Below, piece by piece: positions 26,010 to 35,000 of a DNA stretch of 64,000 bases (position 1 is its first letter; each line of letters starts with the position of its first letter). Below the pieces are notes generated by a model. It saw only the letters and a list, made by a program, of their open reading frames with translations, searched no databases and was not told the DNA's origin. The DNA comes from Parapedobacter deserti (GTDB lineage Bacteria > Bacteroidota > Bacteroidia > Sphingobacteriales > Sphingobacteriaceae): the NCBI RefSeq assembly GCF_042646065.1, contig NZ_JBHRTA010000009.1, positions 310,001-374,000 on the forward strand, read 5' to 3'. Made by a program: the position numbers and the translations under genes.

Positions 26010-26937
26010 AGACAATAGGATGATGCGAGCGATCATAACAAAATTCATACTCATCGGGTGTTGCTGCGGCGTTGCGGTGGAGTCCACGGCACAGAAGCAG
26101 CGGACACAATACGTGATGCTGGATATGCTGGATAGCCTGTATGACTTAAATCGTTACACACTTAACGCACAAGATCTTTATGGGGTGGATGAAACCATCG
26201 AGATATACAATATCCATGCAGCTGGTTTGGTCCTATTTTCGATACTGCCCGATTTTACCAGCGATAAAAATTGGAGTGAAGTGGATTTAAACGAAATCCA
26301 AGATCAGGTGTTTGGAGAACGGTCATTGCGCCGTGAACTAGGAAATCGTATCGCTTCGGAAAACAGTAAGGACAAGAAAACGTTGCAGTATAGCTTGGTG
26401 AAGTCCGAAGGAGGCAAGTACTTTAGGAGCAACCAGTGTCTTGCTGAGTTTTTCTTTATCGATACCTATCCGTCATTGTTCAATGTGCCTTACGGTACCA
26501 TCAATACCGGTCAAGACACCCTTAGCATCCAACAGATGAAGAACGTCTACCGGGAAACGCTAAATATTCCCGGTCAATGGTCTTTTCCAATGGACGTGAG
26601 ATGGTTGGGGGGGACGCTATTATTGCCCAATAGACTGCTTCTTCAACGCGAGTACCTCTCCAGAGAGTTTGAAATCGACGGTGAAAAAGCCTACCAATTT
26701 TGGACATTTACCGATTGGAATACGCACGATGGCTATAACCTTCATCGGGGAATTGACCGTTTCATCTACATGCCCGAGAAGGGAGTCGTTGGGGGTTCGT
26801 ATGATTTTTGGTTCCTTTACTTTGACACGTGGAGTAATCCGCCAATAGAAAGAAAGCGAAACAATAAAACGAAGGAAGAATTGTGGCAGAATGTGCTGGA
26901 AGAAAAAGTGATGCTGGCCGAGGAGCTGAAGCGATAG
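26002..26937 (+). CDS. Secreted protein coupled to zincin lipoprotein A (putative partner or immunity protein)
   Basis: 311 residues from the ATG at 26002; ATGs at 26020 and 26023 are also possible. Signal peptide MRAIITKFILIGCCCGVAVESTAQ. The mature part is rich in aromatics and charges, with YDFWFLYFDTWSNPPIERKR and the helical tail KEELWQNVLEEKVMLAEELK; no family recognised. Its start codon lies inside the end of copy A (8-base overlap), so translation is coupled. The last 54 codons recur as an orphan fragment at 29209-29370. Location in the same compartment as the lipoprotein fits an immunity or chaperone role, but this is inference. Confidence 0.7.
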   Translation: MIKDNRMMRAIITKFILIGCCCGVAVESTAQKQRTQYVMLDMLDSLYDLNRYTLNAQDLYGVDETIEIYNIHAAGLVLFSILPDFTSDKNWSEVDLNEIQDQVFGERSLRRELGNRIASENSKDKKTLQYSLVKSEGGKYFRSNQCLAEFFFIDTYPSLFNVPYGTINTGQDTLSIQQMKNVYRETLNIPGQWSFPMDVRWLGGTLLLPNRLLLQREYLSREFEIDGEKAYQFWTFTDWNTHDGYNLHRGIDRFIYMPEKGVVGGSYDFWFLYFDTWSNPPIERKRNNKTKEELWQNVLEEKVMLAEELKR

Positions 26938-26959
26938 CTTTGCTTGATGTCGAAGGTCA

Positions 26960-27413
26960 GAACGGATTTCGAAGGCAGCAGGCATGCCGTGGCAGCCGAC
27001 ACCACGCTGAGCGGGCTGTTCAAAAGACAGGGTTCGCCCGACTGGGACAGTGTGTCCCCTGCGTGAAAGCGGCGACACTGTTGCCGTGTTCGTACCCATA
27101 CGGTTGATGCAGACCCTTTCCACGGGGAGTGGCGACGGCCCTCACAGGGTATTCGGGCAGTTGAGGGCCTCCCGGGTTGGGAAGGACGGGGGCTGGCACC
27201 ACCACCTGCTGACCTACATACCGGAAGACAACGGCGGTGCGGGCCGCAAGCCCTTCTCCGGCACGGTACTGCTGGAGAACTGGTTCGGCAGCAGCTTGCC
27301 GGCATATATGCCCGTAAGGGATGGGCGGCCGGTCACCGATGAGAGGGGTATCCGCAGGCTGATGGGCACGGAAACCCATTGCTTCACCACCACTGTTTAT
27401 GCCTACGTCAACG
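26960..27413 (+). pseudogene. Lipoprotein module copy B, 5'-truncated and frameshifted
   Basis: It begins inside the module at RTDFEGSRHAVAADTTL, with no signal peptide, just after the stop of the partner gene. Relative to copy A one extra C in the CCCC run near 27056 shifts the frame. The rest continues nearly identical (SGDTVAVFVPIRLMQTLS to HCFTTTVYAYVN) until an N at 27414. The original C-terminal domain is missing, probably because assembly joined two repeats here. Confidence 0.8.
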
Positions 27414-27414
27414 N
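27414..27414. other. Single N: assembly join inside a repeat
   Basis: The sequence jumps from late in module copy B (YAYVN) to early in copy C (PDPIAEAR). The N most likely marks a scaffold join between repeat copies, so an unknown amount of sequence may be missing. Confidence 0.8.
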
Positions 27415-28343
27415 GGTCGGGACCCCATAGCCGAAGCCAGGACGGATTTCGAAGGCAGCAGGCATGCCGTGGCAGCCGACACCACGCTGAGCGGTCTGTT
27501 CAAAACAGAAGGCTTGCCCGACTGGGATGCCGCCTCCCTGCGTGAAAGCGGCGACACTGTTGCCGTGTTCGTGCCGATACGGTTGGTGCAGACCCTTTCC
27601 ACGGGGAGTGGCGATGGCCCGCACAGGGTATATGGGCAGTTGAGGGTCTCCCGGGCTGGCAGCACCACCTGCTGACCTACATACCGGACGGCAACGGCGG
27701 TGCAGGCCACGAGCCCTTTTCCGGTACGGTACTGCTGGAGAACTGGTTCGGCAACGGCCGGCCAGCATACATGCCCGTTCGGGATGGCCGGCCGGTCACC
27801 GATGAGAGGGGTATCCGCAGGCTGATGGGCACGGAAACCCATTGCTTCACCACCACTGTTTATGCCTACGTCAACGGGACACTCAATTCCACGCATAGCA
27901 GGACCACCTGCATCACGATCAACACCGGTTCGAACGGCGAGCAGGAAGCGATTGACTGGATCGATCCGGGTGATGGCGGTGGGGGAGCCCCCCTTCCGGA
28001 GAATACTGTTATCACCACGCATTTGGATACCACCATGTCGGATGATTTTTATGCGGACGAGCGTCTTCGTTGCATCATGGAAAAACTCATGTCCGACGGT
28101 TTCTTCAAAAACACGCTTAACAAGTTCATCGGGGAGAATAAGCCGATTGACCTGAATTTCAGGTTAAGTTCAACTATGGACCCTCTTAATTTAGGTAGCA
28201 CTCGCCCGGTTCCACTTGAATGGAATGCAAAAAACATCGAAATATGGCTGAATGCAAACGAATTGCCGGATCATCCCAGTATTCAGTGGGCACTCACGTT
28301 ACTGCATGAAGGGGTACACGCTGAAATGTTTCGAGTATTTTGA
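27415..28343 (+). pseudogene. Lipoprotein module copy C with a different zincin-like C-terminus, broken
   Basis: Starts at PIAEARTDFEGSRHA. A 16-base deletion relative to copy A near 27650 (between CCCGGG and CTGGCAGC) shifts the frame. After it the module resumes to the Gly linker DPGDGGGGAP, then diverges into a new C-terminal domain. That domain contains SDDFYADERLRCIMEKL, IEIWLNANELPDHPS and LLHEGVHAEMFR (HEGVH, zincin-like). It is cut off at RVF by the recombinase fragment. This shows that the same N-module carries different C-termini. Confidence 0.8.
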
Positions 28344-28837
28344 GGCTCGACGTATTGAATACGATCCGTATTGCCGGAAAGGGCAACAAGACACGTATCG
28401 TTCCCATGCTGGAACAACAGGTCAAGCTGTTAAAGCCTTACATCGCCGAACACCGGCTTGATCTGGACGGCAATAATGAACACCCCTTGTTCTTCAACAG
28501 CCGCGGAGATAAACTCACCCGAGCTGGCGTAAACCATATCTTGTTCAAGTATGCCGATATGGCCAAGAAAAAAGCCGAAGTTTACTGGCCCGAAAAGATA
28601 AGCTGTCACGTATTGCGGCATTCCAAAGCTATGCACCTGCTACAGGCCGGTGTCAATCTGGTATATATCCGTGATATACTTGGGCATGTTTCAGTCCAAA
28701 CGACGGAGGTATATGCCAGGGCTGATTCGCGGGCTAAACGAGAGGCGATCGAGAAAGCCTACAAATCAGTAGCGCCGCAAGGGGAACCGGTGTGGTTGTC
28801 AAATGACAACCTGTTGGAGTGGCTTAAACACTTTTGA
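28340..28837 (+). pseudogene. Tyrosine recombinase/integrase, C-terminal catalytic fragment
   Basis: 165 residues. They include the beta-hairpin GKGNKTRIVPM with the catalytic Lys, HVLRHSKAMHLLQAG (H-x-x-R) and DILGHVSVQTTEVYARAD with His and the nucleophilic Tyr. The N-terminal core-binding domain and the first catalytic Arg (usually G-L-R-I-S/G-E) are missing. The fragment is joined directly to the truncated copy C, so it cannot be active as it stands. It resembles XerD-like integrases of mobile elements and marks a past insertion or recombination. Confidence 0.8.
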
Positions 28838-28933
28838 TCGATAATTATCCATAAAACACCAACGCTTATTATGCGAAGTCGCTCGCCATGAAATAGTCGA
28901 TTACAACAAATGCGTGCTGTTTATTACGCTGCA

Positions 28934-28963
28934 CTTTGCATAACCGTAGACTTTGCATAACCC
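28934..28963 (+). repeat. 13-base direct repeat, 17-base period
   Basis: ACTTTGCATAACC occurs at 28934-28946 and again at 28951-28963, between the recombinase fragment and the IS66 remnant. It may be a trace of element ends or of slippage. Confidence 0.55.
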
Positions 28964-28992
28964 AGCTTATGGAAAGCTTTCCATAAGCTGGG
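28962..28992. repeat. Inverted repeat, 14-base arms with 3-base loop, at the IS66 remnant junction
   Basis: CCCAGCTTATGGAA and its reverse complement TTCCATAAGCTGGG surround AGC. The right arm runs into the IS66 coding remnant (K-L-G-R-K-N-Y). It probably formed when the left side of the transposase gene was lost. Confidence 0.65.
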
Positions 28993-29206
28993 ACGGAAAA
29001 ACTACCTGTTCGCCGGATCTCACGAGGCTGCGCAGCGCGCGGCGATGATCTATTCGTTCTTCGCCATCTGCAAGAAGCACGAGGTAAACCCGTTCCAATG
29101 GTTGAAACACACATTGCAGAACATCATGTCCATCAACCATAAAAACTTAAAGGACCTCTATCCCAGAACTATAAGGATATTGTTCAAAAATCAAACATGT
29201 AGTTAA
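28985..29206 (+). mobile_element. IS66-family transposase, C-terminal remnant
   Basis: An open frame of about 73 codons reads GRKNYLFAGSHEAAQRAAMI, then YSFFAICKKHEVNPFQWLKH and LQNIMSINHKNLKDLYP, the very conserved end of IS66 transposases. The rest of the transposase and the left IS end are absent. It is a dead remnant between the recombinase fragment and the orphan 3' piece of the partner gene. Confidence 0.85.
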
Positions 29207-29208
29207 AG

Positions 29209-29370
29209 GGCGGATACATTGTTGGAGGATCGTATGATTTTTGGTTTCTTTACTTTGATACGTGGAGTAATCCGCCAATAGAAAGAAAGCGAAACAATAA
29301 AACGAAGGAAGAATTGTGGCAGAATGTGCTGGAAGAAAAAGTGATGCTGGCCGAGGAGCTGAAGCGATAG
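29209..29370 (+). pseudogene. Orphan 3' fragment of the secreted partner gene
   Basis: 54 codons (GYIVGGSYDFWFLYFDTWSN onwards) nearly identical to the last part of the gene at 26002-26937, including the stop. The 5' part differs slightly (YIVGGSYD against GVVGGSYD), so it comes from a paralogue rather than an exact duplicate. There is no start or signal. Confidence 0.8.
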
Positions 29371-29395
29371 GTTTGTTTGATCTTGACTATAGAAT

Positions 29396-29582
29396 GCATC
29401 AAAAAACTTGCAACTCCGGTCTTTTTTTCGGAATATTGTGATAACCGATTATACAGCACTAATGAAAAGAACTTTACCCCCCCCCCGCAAAGAGAAGAAC
29501 GGCAAAGGCACCGTTTGTAATGCTGGCCATGTCCATCACTGTTTTCATAACAGGTTCCTGCACCAAGGATGACGCCCCGCTG
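29396..29582 (+). pseudogene. Lipoprotein module copy D, 5' end only
   Basis: Contains the conserved 66-base upstream block, an ATG at 29462, a ten-C tract, and the signal peptide coding SITVFITGSCTKDDAPL. From the ATG the lipoprotein frame is off by one; nine C would restore it, the opposite of copy A. It ends at the N at 29583. Confidence 0.75.
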
Positions 29583-29583
29583 N
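29583..29583. other. Single N: second assembly join
   Basis: Joins the signal-peptide region of copy D directly to the C-terminal tail of a zincin-like domain. The module body and the HExxH part of that gene are missing here. Confidence 0.8.
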
Positions 29584-29584
29584 G

Positions 29585-29902
29585 CTTTCTGTAAGAGGGC
29601 CATCAAATCTAAACAATGTCAATTTCCCAACGTTATTCAAATACTATACGGAATATAACTATGAAGACGCGCAGCACGCGTATATGGCTGACCACTATAT
29701 TGATGTGCTCGGACGGGCTATTTGGGAATATGATGGCAAGCGGTTCAGCCTTGACCATTACAAGGCGATGGCTTGGCAGGGGCTTGAAGGCACGGATGTT
29801 TATGAAAACAAACCGCAGGCAGAAAAGGACGCGATCCAAGCCAAGAAATCAGCGGTGCTGCAAGGAAGGAACAACACCAACTGCAACGATCATGGAAATT
29901 AA
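29585..29902 (+). pseudogene. C-terminal tail of a third zincin-like domain (5' part lost at the N)
   Basis: About 105 codons open up to the N: FPTLFKYYTEYNYEDAQHAY, MADHYIDVLGRAIWEYDG, FSLDHYKAMAWQGLEGTDVY, ending NNTNCNDHGN. It aligns with the end of copy A: AQHAYMADHY with TQHNTMAKKY, and KAMAWQGL with SLAWSGL. It is thus the end of a homologous domain, including the possible third-ligand His. The stop overlaps the next ATG by 11 bases, as in copy A. Confidence 0.7.
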
Positions 29903-30377
29903 AAGGAGTTTATGTACAATTAGTTTTTTACTAGCCATGGTTGGGTGTTCATATGGTCAGGCGACCGATAATGAAAAGACTAGTGTCTATGTCTATTTCG
30001 ATGAGTATGATGACGGAGAAGTGGCCATGTATAAATTGGTGGACAAAAATATCAAAGAACCGGATATCTATATATTTGACTTAAACGGCTCTCGTTTGTC
30101 ATTCAATACAGTAAGTAAAGAAGATTATAAGATAGTTGACTCTTGCTTCTTGAAAAAGCGCGCGGTAAAGAGTCCGGATTGGGGCGTTGAAGTAGAAAAT
30201 TATGGATTGAATTTGGATGCTAAGAGCACCAAGTATGAACATATTTACTTCGCTGATAAGGTTGGCGACAATCAGTTCAAGATTGTTGAAGTAGTCCCTT
30301 ATATCGGATCGATTTTCTTTGCTCCGGGCGGCCCCAAGAGAAAGACCAACCGAGACTTGATGACTGATAGAAAATAA
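29892..30377 (+). CDS. Small secreted or lipoprotein partner, tandem copy 1
   Basis: 161 residues. N-terminal signal MEIKRSLCTISFLLAMVGCS with a lipobox-like MVGC. Mature part: VYVYFDEYDDGEVAMYKL, a Lys/Asp-rich middle, and a conserved end YIGSIFFAPGGPKRKT. No family recognised. Its ATG overlaps the stop of the zincin tail, so it is translationally coupled to it. Base composition is clearly more AT-rich than the lipoprotein module. Its position suggests a cognate immunity-type or accessory protein; unproven. Confidence 0.7.
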   Translation: MEIKRSLCTISFLLAMVGCSYGQATDNEKTSVYVYFDEYDDGEVAMYKLVDKNIKEPDIYIFDLNGSRLSFNTVSKEDYKIVDSCFLKKRAVKSPDWGVEVENYGLNLDAKSTKYEHIYFADKVGDNQFKIVEVVPYIGSIFFAPGGPKRKTNRDLMTDRK

Positions 30378-30381
30378 ATGT

Positions 30382-30596
30382 GAGTTTGCCCAACATGCGT
30401 TTATGTCGAACCACTATGTCGATGTACTGGGCAGGGCGTCAGCCCTGACCAGTACAAGGCGATGGCCTGGCAGGGGCTGGAAGGCACGGATGTCTATCAA
30501 AACAAACCGCAGGCAGAAAAGGACGCGATCCAAGCCAAGAAATCTGCGGTGCTGCAAGGAAGGAACAATACAAACTGTAATGATCATGGAAATTAA
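30382..30596 (+). pseudogene. Zincin tail fragment, tandem copy 2 (deleted, frameshifted)
   Basis: Begins EFAQHAFMSNHYVDVLGRA, equivalent to DAQHAYMADHYIDVLGRA. An internal deletion of the segment coding IWEYDGKRF breaks the frame, after which the end (QAEKDAIQAKKSAVLQGRNN) continues in another frame. It is a by-product of tandem duplication. Confidence 0.75.
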
Positions 30597-31065
30597 AAGG
30601 AGTTTATTTGCAATTGGTTTTTTGCTAGCCATGGTTGGGTGTTCATATGGCCAGGCGGCCGATAGTGAAAAAACTAATGTCTATGTCTATTTCGATGAAT
30701 ATGATGGAGGGGAAGTGGCTATGTATAAATTAGAGAGAAAAGATATCAAAGAACCGGATATCTATATATACGAAACTGAAAAGCTTTCATTATTGCTATT
30801 CAATACGGTAGACAAAAAGAACCACAAAATTGTTGATTCCTGTTTTGTGAAAAAACTGGATTTAAAAAGCCCTAAATGGGGCGCAAATTCAGATAATTAT
30901 GGATTGGATCTAAACTCAGTCAGCACCAAATACAAACATATCTATTTTGTCGACAAACTTGCTGACAATAAATATAAGATCGTTGAGGTGGTTCACTATA
31001 TCGGATCGATCTTCTTTGCTCCGGGCGGCCCCAAAAGAAAGACCAAACCGAGACTTGATGACTGA
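30586..31065 (+). CDS. Small secreted or lipoprotein partner, tandem copy 2
   Basis: 159 residues, paralogue of the gene at 29892 with the same signal peptide type (SLFAIGFLLAMVGCSYGQ). Conserved stretches are VYVYFDEYDGGEVAMYKL, IKEPDIYIY, STKYKHIYFVDKLADNKYKI and YIGSIFFAPGGPKRKT. The middle (EKLSLLLFNTVDKKNHKI) is divergent. The last residues differ because of a single-base indel near the stop. The frame is intact, and the divergence suggests that both copies were under selection or came from different sources. Confidence 0.7.
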   Translation: MEIKRSLFAIGFLLAMVGCSYGQAADSEKTNVYVYFDEYDGGEVAMYKLERKDIKEPDIYIYETEKLSLLLFNTVDKKNHKIVDSCFVKKLDLKSPKWGANSDNYGLDLNSVSTKYKHIYFVDKLADNKYKIVEVVHYIGSIFFAPGGPKRKTKPRLDD

Positions 31066-31077
31066 TAAAATAAATGT

Positions 31078-31316
31078 GAGTTTGCCCGACATGCGTGTAT
31101 GTCGAACCACTATGTCGATGTACTGGGCACGGCGTCATAGGACTACGATGGCAGGCGGTTCAGCCTTGACCATTACAAGGCGATGGCCTGGCAGGGGCTG
31201 AAGGCACGGATGTCTACCAAAACAAACCGCAGGCAGAAAAGGACGCGATCCAAGCCAAGAAATCAACGGTGCTGCAAGGAAGGAACAATACAAATTGTAA
31301 TGATCATGGAAATTAA
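31078..31316 (+). pseudogene. Zincin tail fragment, tandem copy 3 (stop codon, frameshift)
   Basis: Begins EFARHACMSNHYVDVLGTAS and then hits a TAG at 31138-31140. The remainder (YDGRRFSLDHYKAMAWQG equivalent) is out of frame with the start. Confidence 0.75.
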
Positions 31317-31374
31317 AAGGAGTTTATGTACAATTAGTTTTTTGCTAACCATGGTTGGGTGTTCTACTTCGTAA
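31306..31374 (+). pseudogene. Partner gene, tandem copy 3, reduced to its signal peptide
   Basis: 22 codons only: MEIKRSLCTISFLLTMVGCS then TS and a stop. The mature part is gone. It marks the right end of the duplicated array. Confidence 0.75.
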
Positions 31375-31402
31375 CCTTTATAAATGTCATGGTTAGTATG
31401 CG

Positions 31403-31429
31403 AGCAGACAGGGGTAACCCCTGTCTGCT
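31403..31429. terminator. Perfect 12-base-pair hairpin closing the array
   Basis: AGCAGACAGGGG (31403-31414), loop TAA, CCCCTGTCTGCT (31418-31429). No long T run follows, so it may be a weak or bidirectional terminator, or an element end. Confidence 0.5.
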
Positions 31430-31461
31430 TACTCGATTTGCTAACGACTAATATTTTTTGT

Positions 31462-31770
31462 CTAATTGTTGCAATTGATATCTAAAATTACCTGTCCTAC
31501 AGGAGTATATTCCACATATATTATACCGGTAAAACACCCTGAGCTGACACTTCCCGGCCACGGAGTCCAAACGAAAAACCCAGGAGTGCCCGGCCCTCAA
31601 AGCGTGACCTCTATATTGGTAACATTATTAAAGCTATCATAAAAGACTTGTACGTGAAATCCATCCTTGACAAACCTTATTTCATTTGTTGAAAGGGCTT
31701 CCCCTTTTGAAAAGCCAAAAATTGTGAACGAGCACAATACGATCAGAAGTGTTAATGCTATTGTTTTCAT
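31462..31770 (-). pseudogene. Small secreted protein gene with in-frame TGA
   Basis: From the ATG at 31770 the minus strand reads a signal peptide MKTIALTLLIVLCSFTIFGF and continues to NVTNIEVTL. A TGA follows at 31599-31597, and then the same frame continues for 44 sensible codons (GPGTPGFFVWTPWPGSVSSG, then IIYVEYTPVGQVILDI) to TAG. The two halves read like one protein of about 102 residues interrupted by a nonsense change. A genuine 57-residue protein or a sequencing error cannot be excluded. No family recognised. Confidence 0.5.
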
Positions 31771-32098
31771 AATTATTTATTTTGGTTTATCGAATAGTCA
31801 TTAAATATTAACAAAAGTTAACTTTAACCGAAAAACGAGTGATTATTTACCGAAGACCCGAGAGGCAAAACAACTAAACGTAATTATCGCCGTTTCATTG
31901 CCATTGCCCACTAACCTTTGTTAATCCTCAATCCAGTATGATCATCGGTAGAAAAGGCGCCTCATTTATTTAAAGAAATGCAATTTATATATATAAAATT
32001 GAACAATTAGTTAACTGGTTTGTTTCAATCCATGCAGAACGGCTGTAGGCTCGTGGTTCCTGCGGTTCTTGTACTATTTTCACCAAAGTTCATATTAT
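31771..32098. other. 328-base intergenic region upstream of SusC 2
   Basis: AT-rich spacer between the divergent small secreted gene and the second SusC gene. No consensus TAnnTTTG box was found close to the SusC start, and no RNA gene could be recognised. Confidence 0.4.
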
Positions 32099-35000
32099 AT
32101 GAAACAAACATTATTTATCATCACCTTGGGGGTGCTGCTGATGGGATCGGGGTTTGCCCAAGAAAGAAGAATCAGCGGCCGGGTAACGGCCTCAGACACC
32201 GGAGAACCGCTGGGAGGCGTATCGGTGGTCATAACTGGGTCTACTTTGGGAACTACAACGGATGGTGAGGGTAACTATTCGATCGCCGTGCCGTCGGATA
32301 GTAAATCGCTCACGTTTCGTTTTGTGGGCTACCTTAGTAATACGGTTGAGCTGACATCAACAAATCAAATTAATGTAGTACTTGAAGTCGATGCAACAAA
32401 TTTAAGTGAGGTTGTTGTGACGGCACTTGGTATACAACGGGAGAAGCGTTCGTTGGGCTATTCGGTTCAGGATGTTCAGTCCCAAGATATTGTTAATTCC
32501 AGAGAGCCGAACATTGTCAATGCATTAGCAGGGAAAGTCGCTGGTGTTCAAATTAATAATTCCGGTGGCCAAGCGGGTTCATCATCCCGGATTGTGATCC
32601 GTGGAAACTCTTCGTTAACCGGCGAGAATCAACCGTTGTTTGTAATCGACGGTATTCCTATGGATAATTCAGTCAATCGTGGAGAGACGTCCGAAAGCAT
32701 TTTATTCAATGGGGCGGGAGCTAACCGGGCAATTGATATTGACCCCAACACGATAGAAAACATATCGGTCTTGAAGGGTGCAGCGGCCAGCGCGCTATAT
32801 GGTTCGCGCGGTGCTTTTGGAGTGGTTTTGATTACTACAAAGCGGGGAGTTCGCGATGCGAACAGGAAATTCCCCCGTGTGTCATTCTCATCTAACTTTG
32901 CTGTGGACAATGCCATTACGGATGGATACCAAACATCCTACCATTTGGGTTTGACCCCTGCCGGTGGGACGCGGCCGCTTTTCAGGAACGGCTTGCCTGC
33001 TGAACTGGGGGGATATAACGAAGATCCTGACGGGAACCCCCAAGGCACGACGAGCTGGGGCCCTCACAAAGATTCGGTTAGCCAGGCTGTAATCGATGCA
33101 CTGGGCGGCATGCCTACGGTCATAGACCCGCGTAAGCAGTTCTATCAGCCCGCCCACGTATGGACTAACTCACTATCGATCAGCGGCGGGGGGGAGCGAT
33201 CAAATTATATCATCACATACACCAACCTGGACCAAAAAGGGGTGGTGCCAAACAACTATTTCAGAAAAAACAGTTTGACGGCCAACATGACTTCCCAGCT
33301 TGCTGAAAATTTCACGTCTAGTACGTCGGTAAGTTATACTAACTCGATGAATAATCGATTTGCCGAGGGCAACAATTCCCGGTCGTTTACCTATGGGCTT
33401 AATTTTGCCCCAATCACGTTTGACAGCAAACAAGTTTACCAGGAACATGGAAACGTGACGTGGCAAGCAGGTGCAGATGCTGCTGCCGGCTTCAACAATC
33501 CTTATTGGTTAGTGGACAATAATGCCGTGCCCAGCGTGGTTGATCGGATCATCGCTTCTAACGAATTGAATTATGATATATTCCCATGGCTGAAACTAAC
33601 AAACCGGGTTGGACTGGACACGTATACAGATGAAGTGTCAGAACAAGTAAACATCGGAACCAAAGGGACGACGAACGGCCGGATGTTTGCCACATTGCTG
33701 AAAAGCACTCAATTGAATAATGATCTGATTTTGAGCGCGACAAGTGATATCAATGAGGATTTGTCCTTTTCGGCGTTAGTCGGGACGAATTATAATGATC
33801 GCAAATTTACCAGTAGAACGGTGAGGGGATTAAACCTTAACATTCCCGGCTTTTTTGATATTTCCAATGCCGCAACGCAACAAGCCATCCAGTCTGATTC
33901 ACGAAGACGAATCGTAGGGATTTATGCTTCGGGAACATTGGAATATAAAAACTACCTCTTTTTGAACGTGACAGCCAGGAATGATTGGTCATCCACGTTG
34001 CCTACGGGAAGCAATTCATTTTTTTATCCTTCTGCATCGCTTAGTTGGGTATTCTCTGAACTGCTGGATATACGGGACAACCCTTATTTTTCTTATGGTA
34101 AATTGAGGGCTTCTTACGCTCAGGCTGGAAACGATGCCAATCCGTATTTGACGATGCAGACGTACTCGCAGGCAAACCCCAGCGACGGTACCCGGGGGGA
34201 GATTATCTTCCCCTTCCGAGGGATCAATGCCTTTCAGATTTCGTCGCTCATGGCAAGTAATACACTTAGCCCGGAGATGGTGACGGAAATAGAAGTGGGA
34301 ACGGACCTGCGGTTTTTTAGAAACAGAATGGGCCTTGAGTTCTCATACTATGATAAGACAAGCAACAGACAGATTCTGCAGCAGGAGATTGCTGCTTCGA
34401 GCGGATTCGGTACTCGCGTTGTAAATGCTGGGGAGATTTCTAATCGCGGTATCGAGGTGATTTTAAGTGGCACCCCGATCCGTACAGAAAGTTTTTCCTG
34501 GGATGTATTGGTTAATTTTTCGAGAAACCGCTATCAGCTGAAGTCCATCGCTGAAGGGGTTGATAATATCTTCCTCGGAGGTTTTACTGACCCCCAGATT
34601 CGAGCGGACCGCGAGCATGGGTATGGCGTTATCTGGTCGCTCGGTTGGAAGCGCAATGAAAATGGTGTTTTATTAGTCGATGACGACGGATATCCTATGC
34701 CAGCCGATGAATTGGGGCCAATCGGAAATGTTACCCCCGACTGGCTCGGCGGAATCCGTAACACGTTTCGTTATAAGGGACTTTCCTTATCGGCGTTGAT
34801 TGACACCCGGCAAGGTGGTGATGTGTTTAACTTCGATTTGTACTACACCACATTTTATGGTACTGCCAAGGTTACCGAACAACGGGGTACCTATACGGTA
34901 TGGGACGGAATAAGGGAATCTGACGGGCAGCCGAATACAACACCCGTGTTGCAAGACCAAGCGTATTTCCAAAATTTTTATACGCAGTCAATGGAGGAGC

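Noticed and set aside
31597..31599. Selenocysteine reading of the TGA in the small secreted gene
   Set aside because: No selenoprotein family resemblance and no convincing stem-loop directly after the TGA; mutation or error is simpler.
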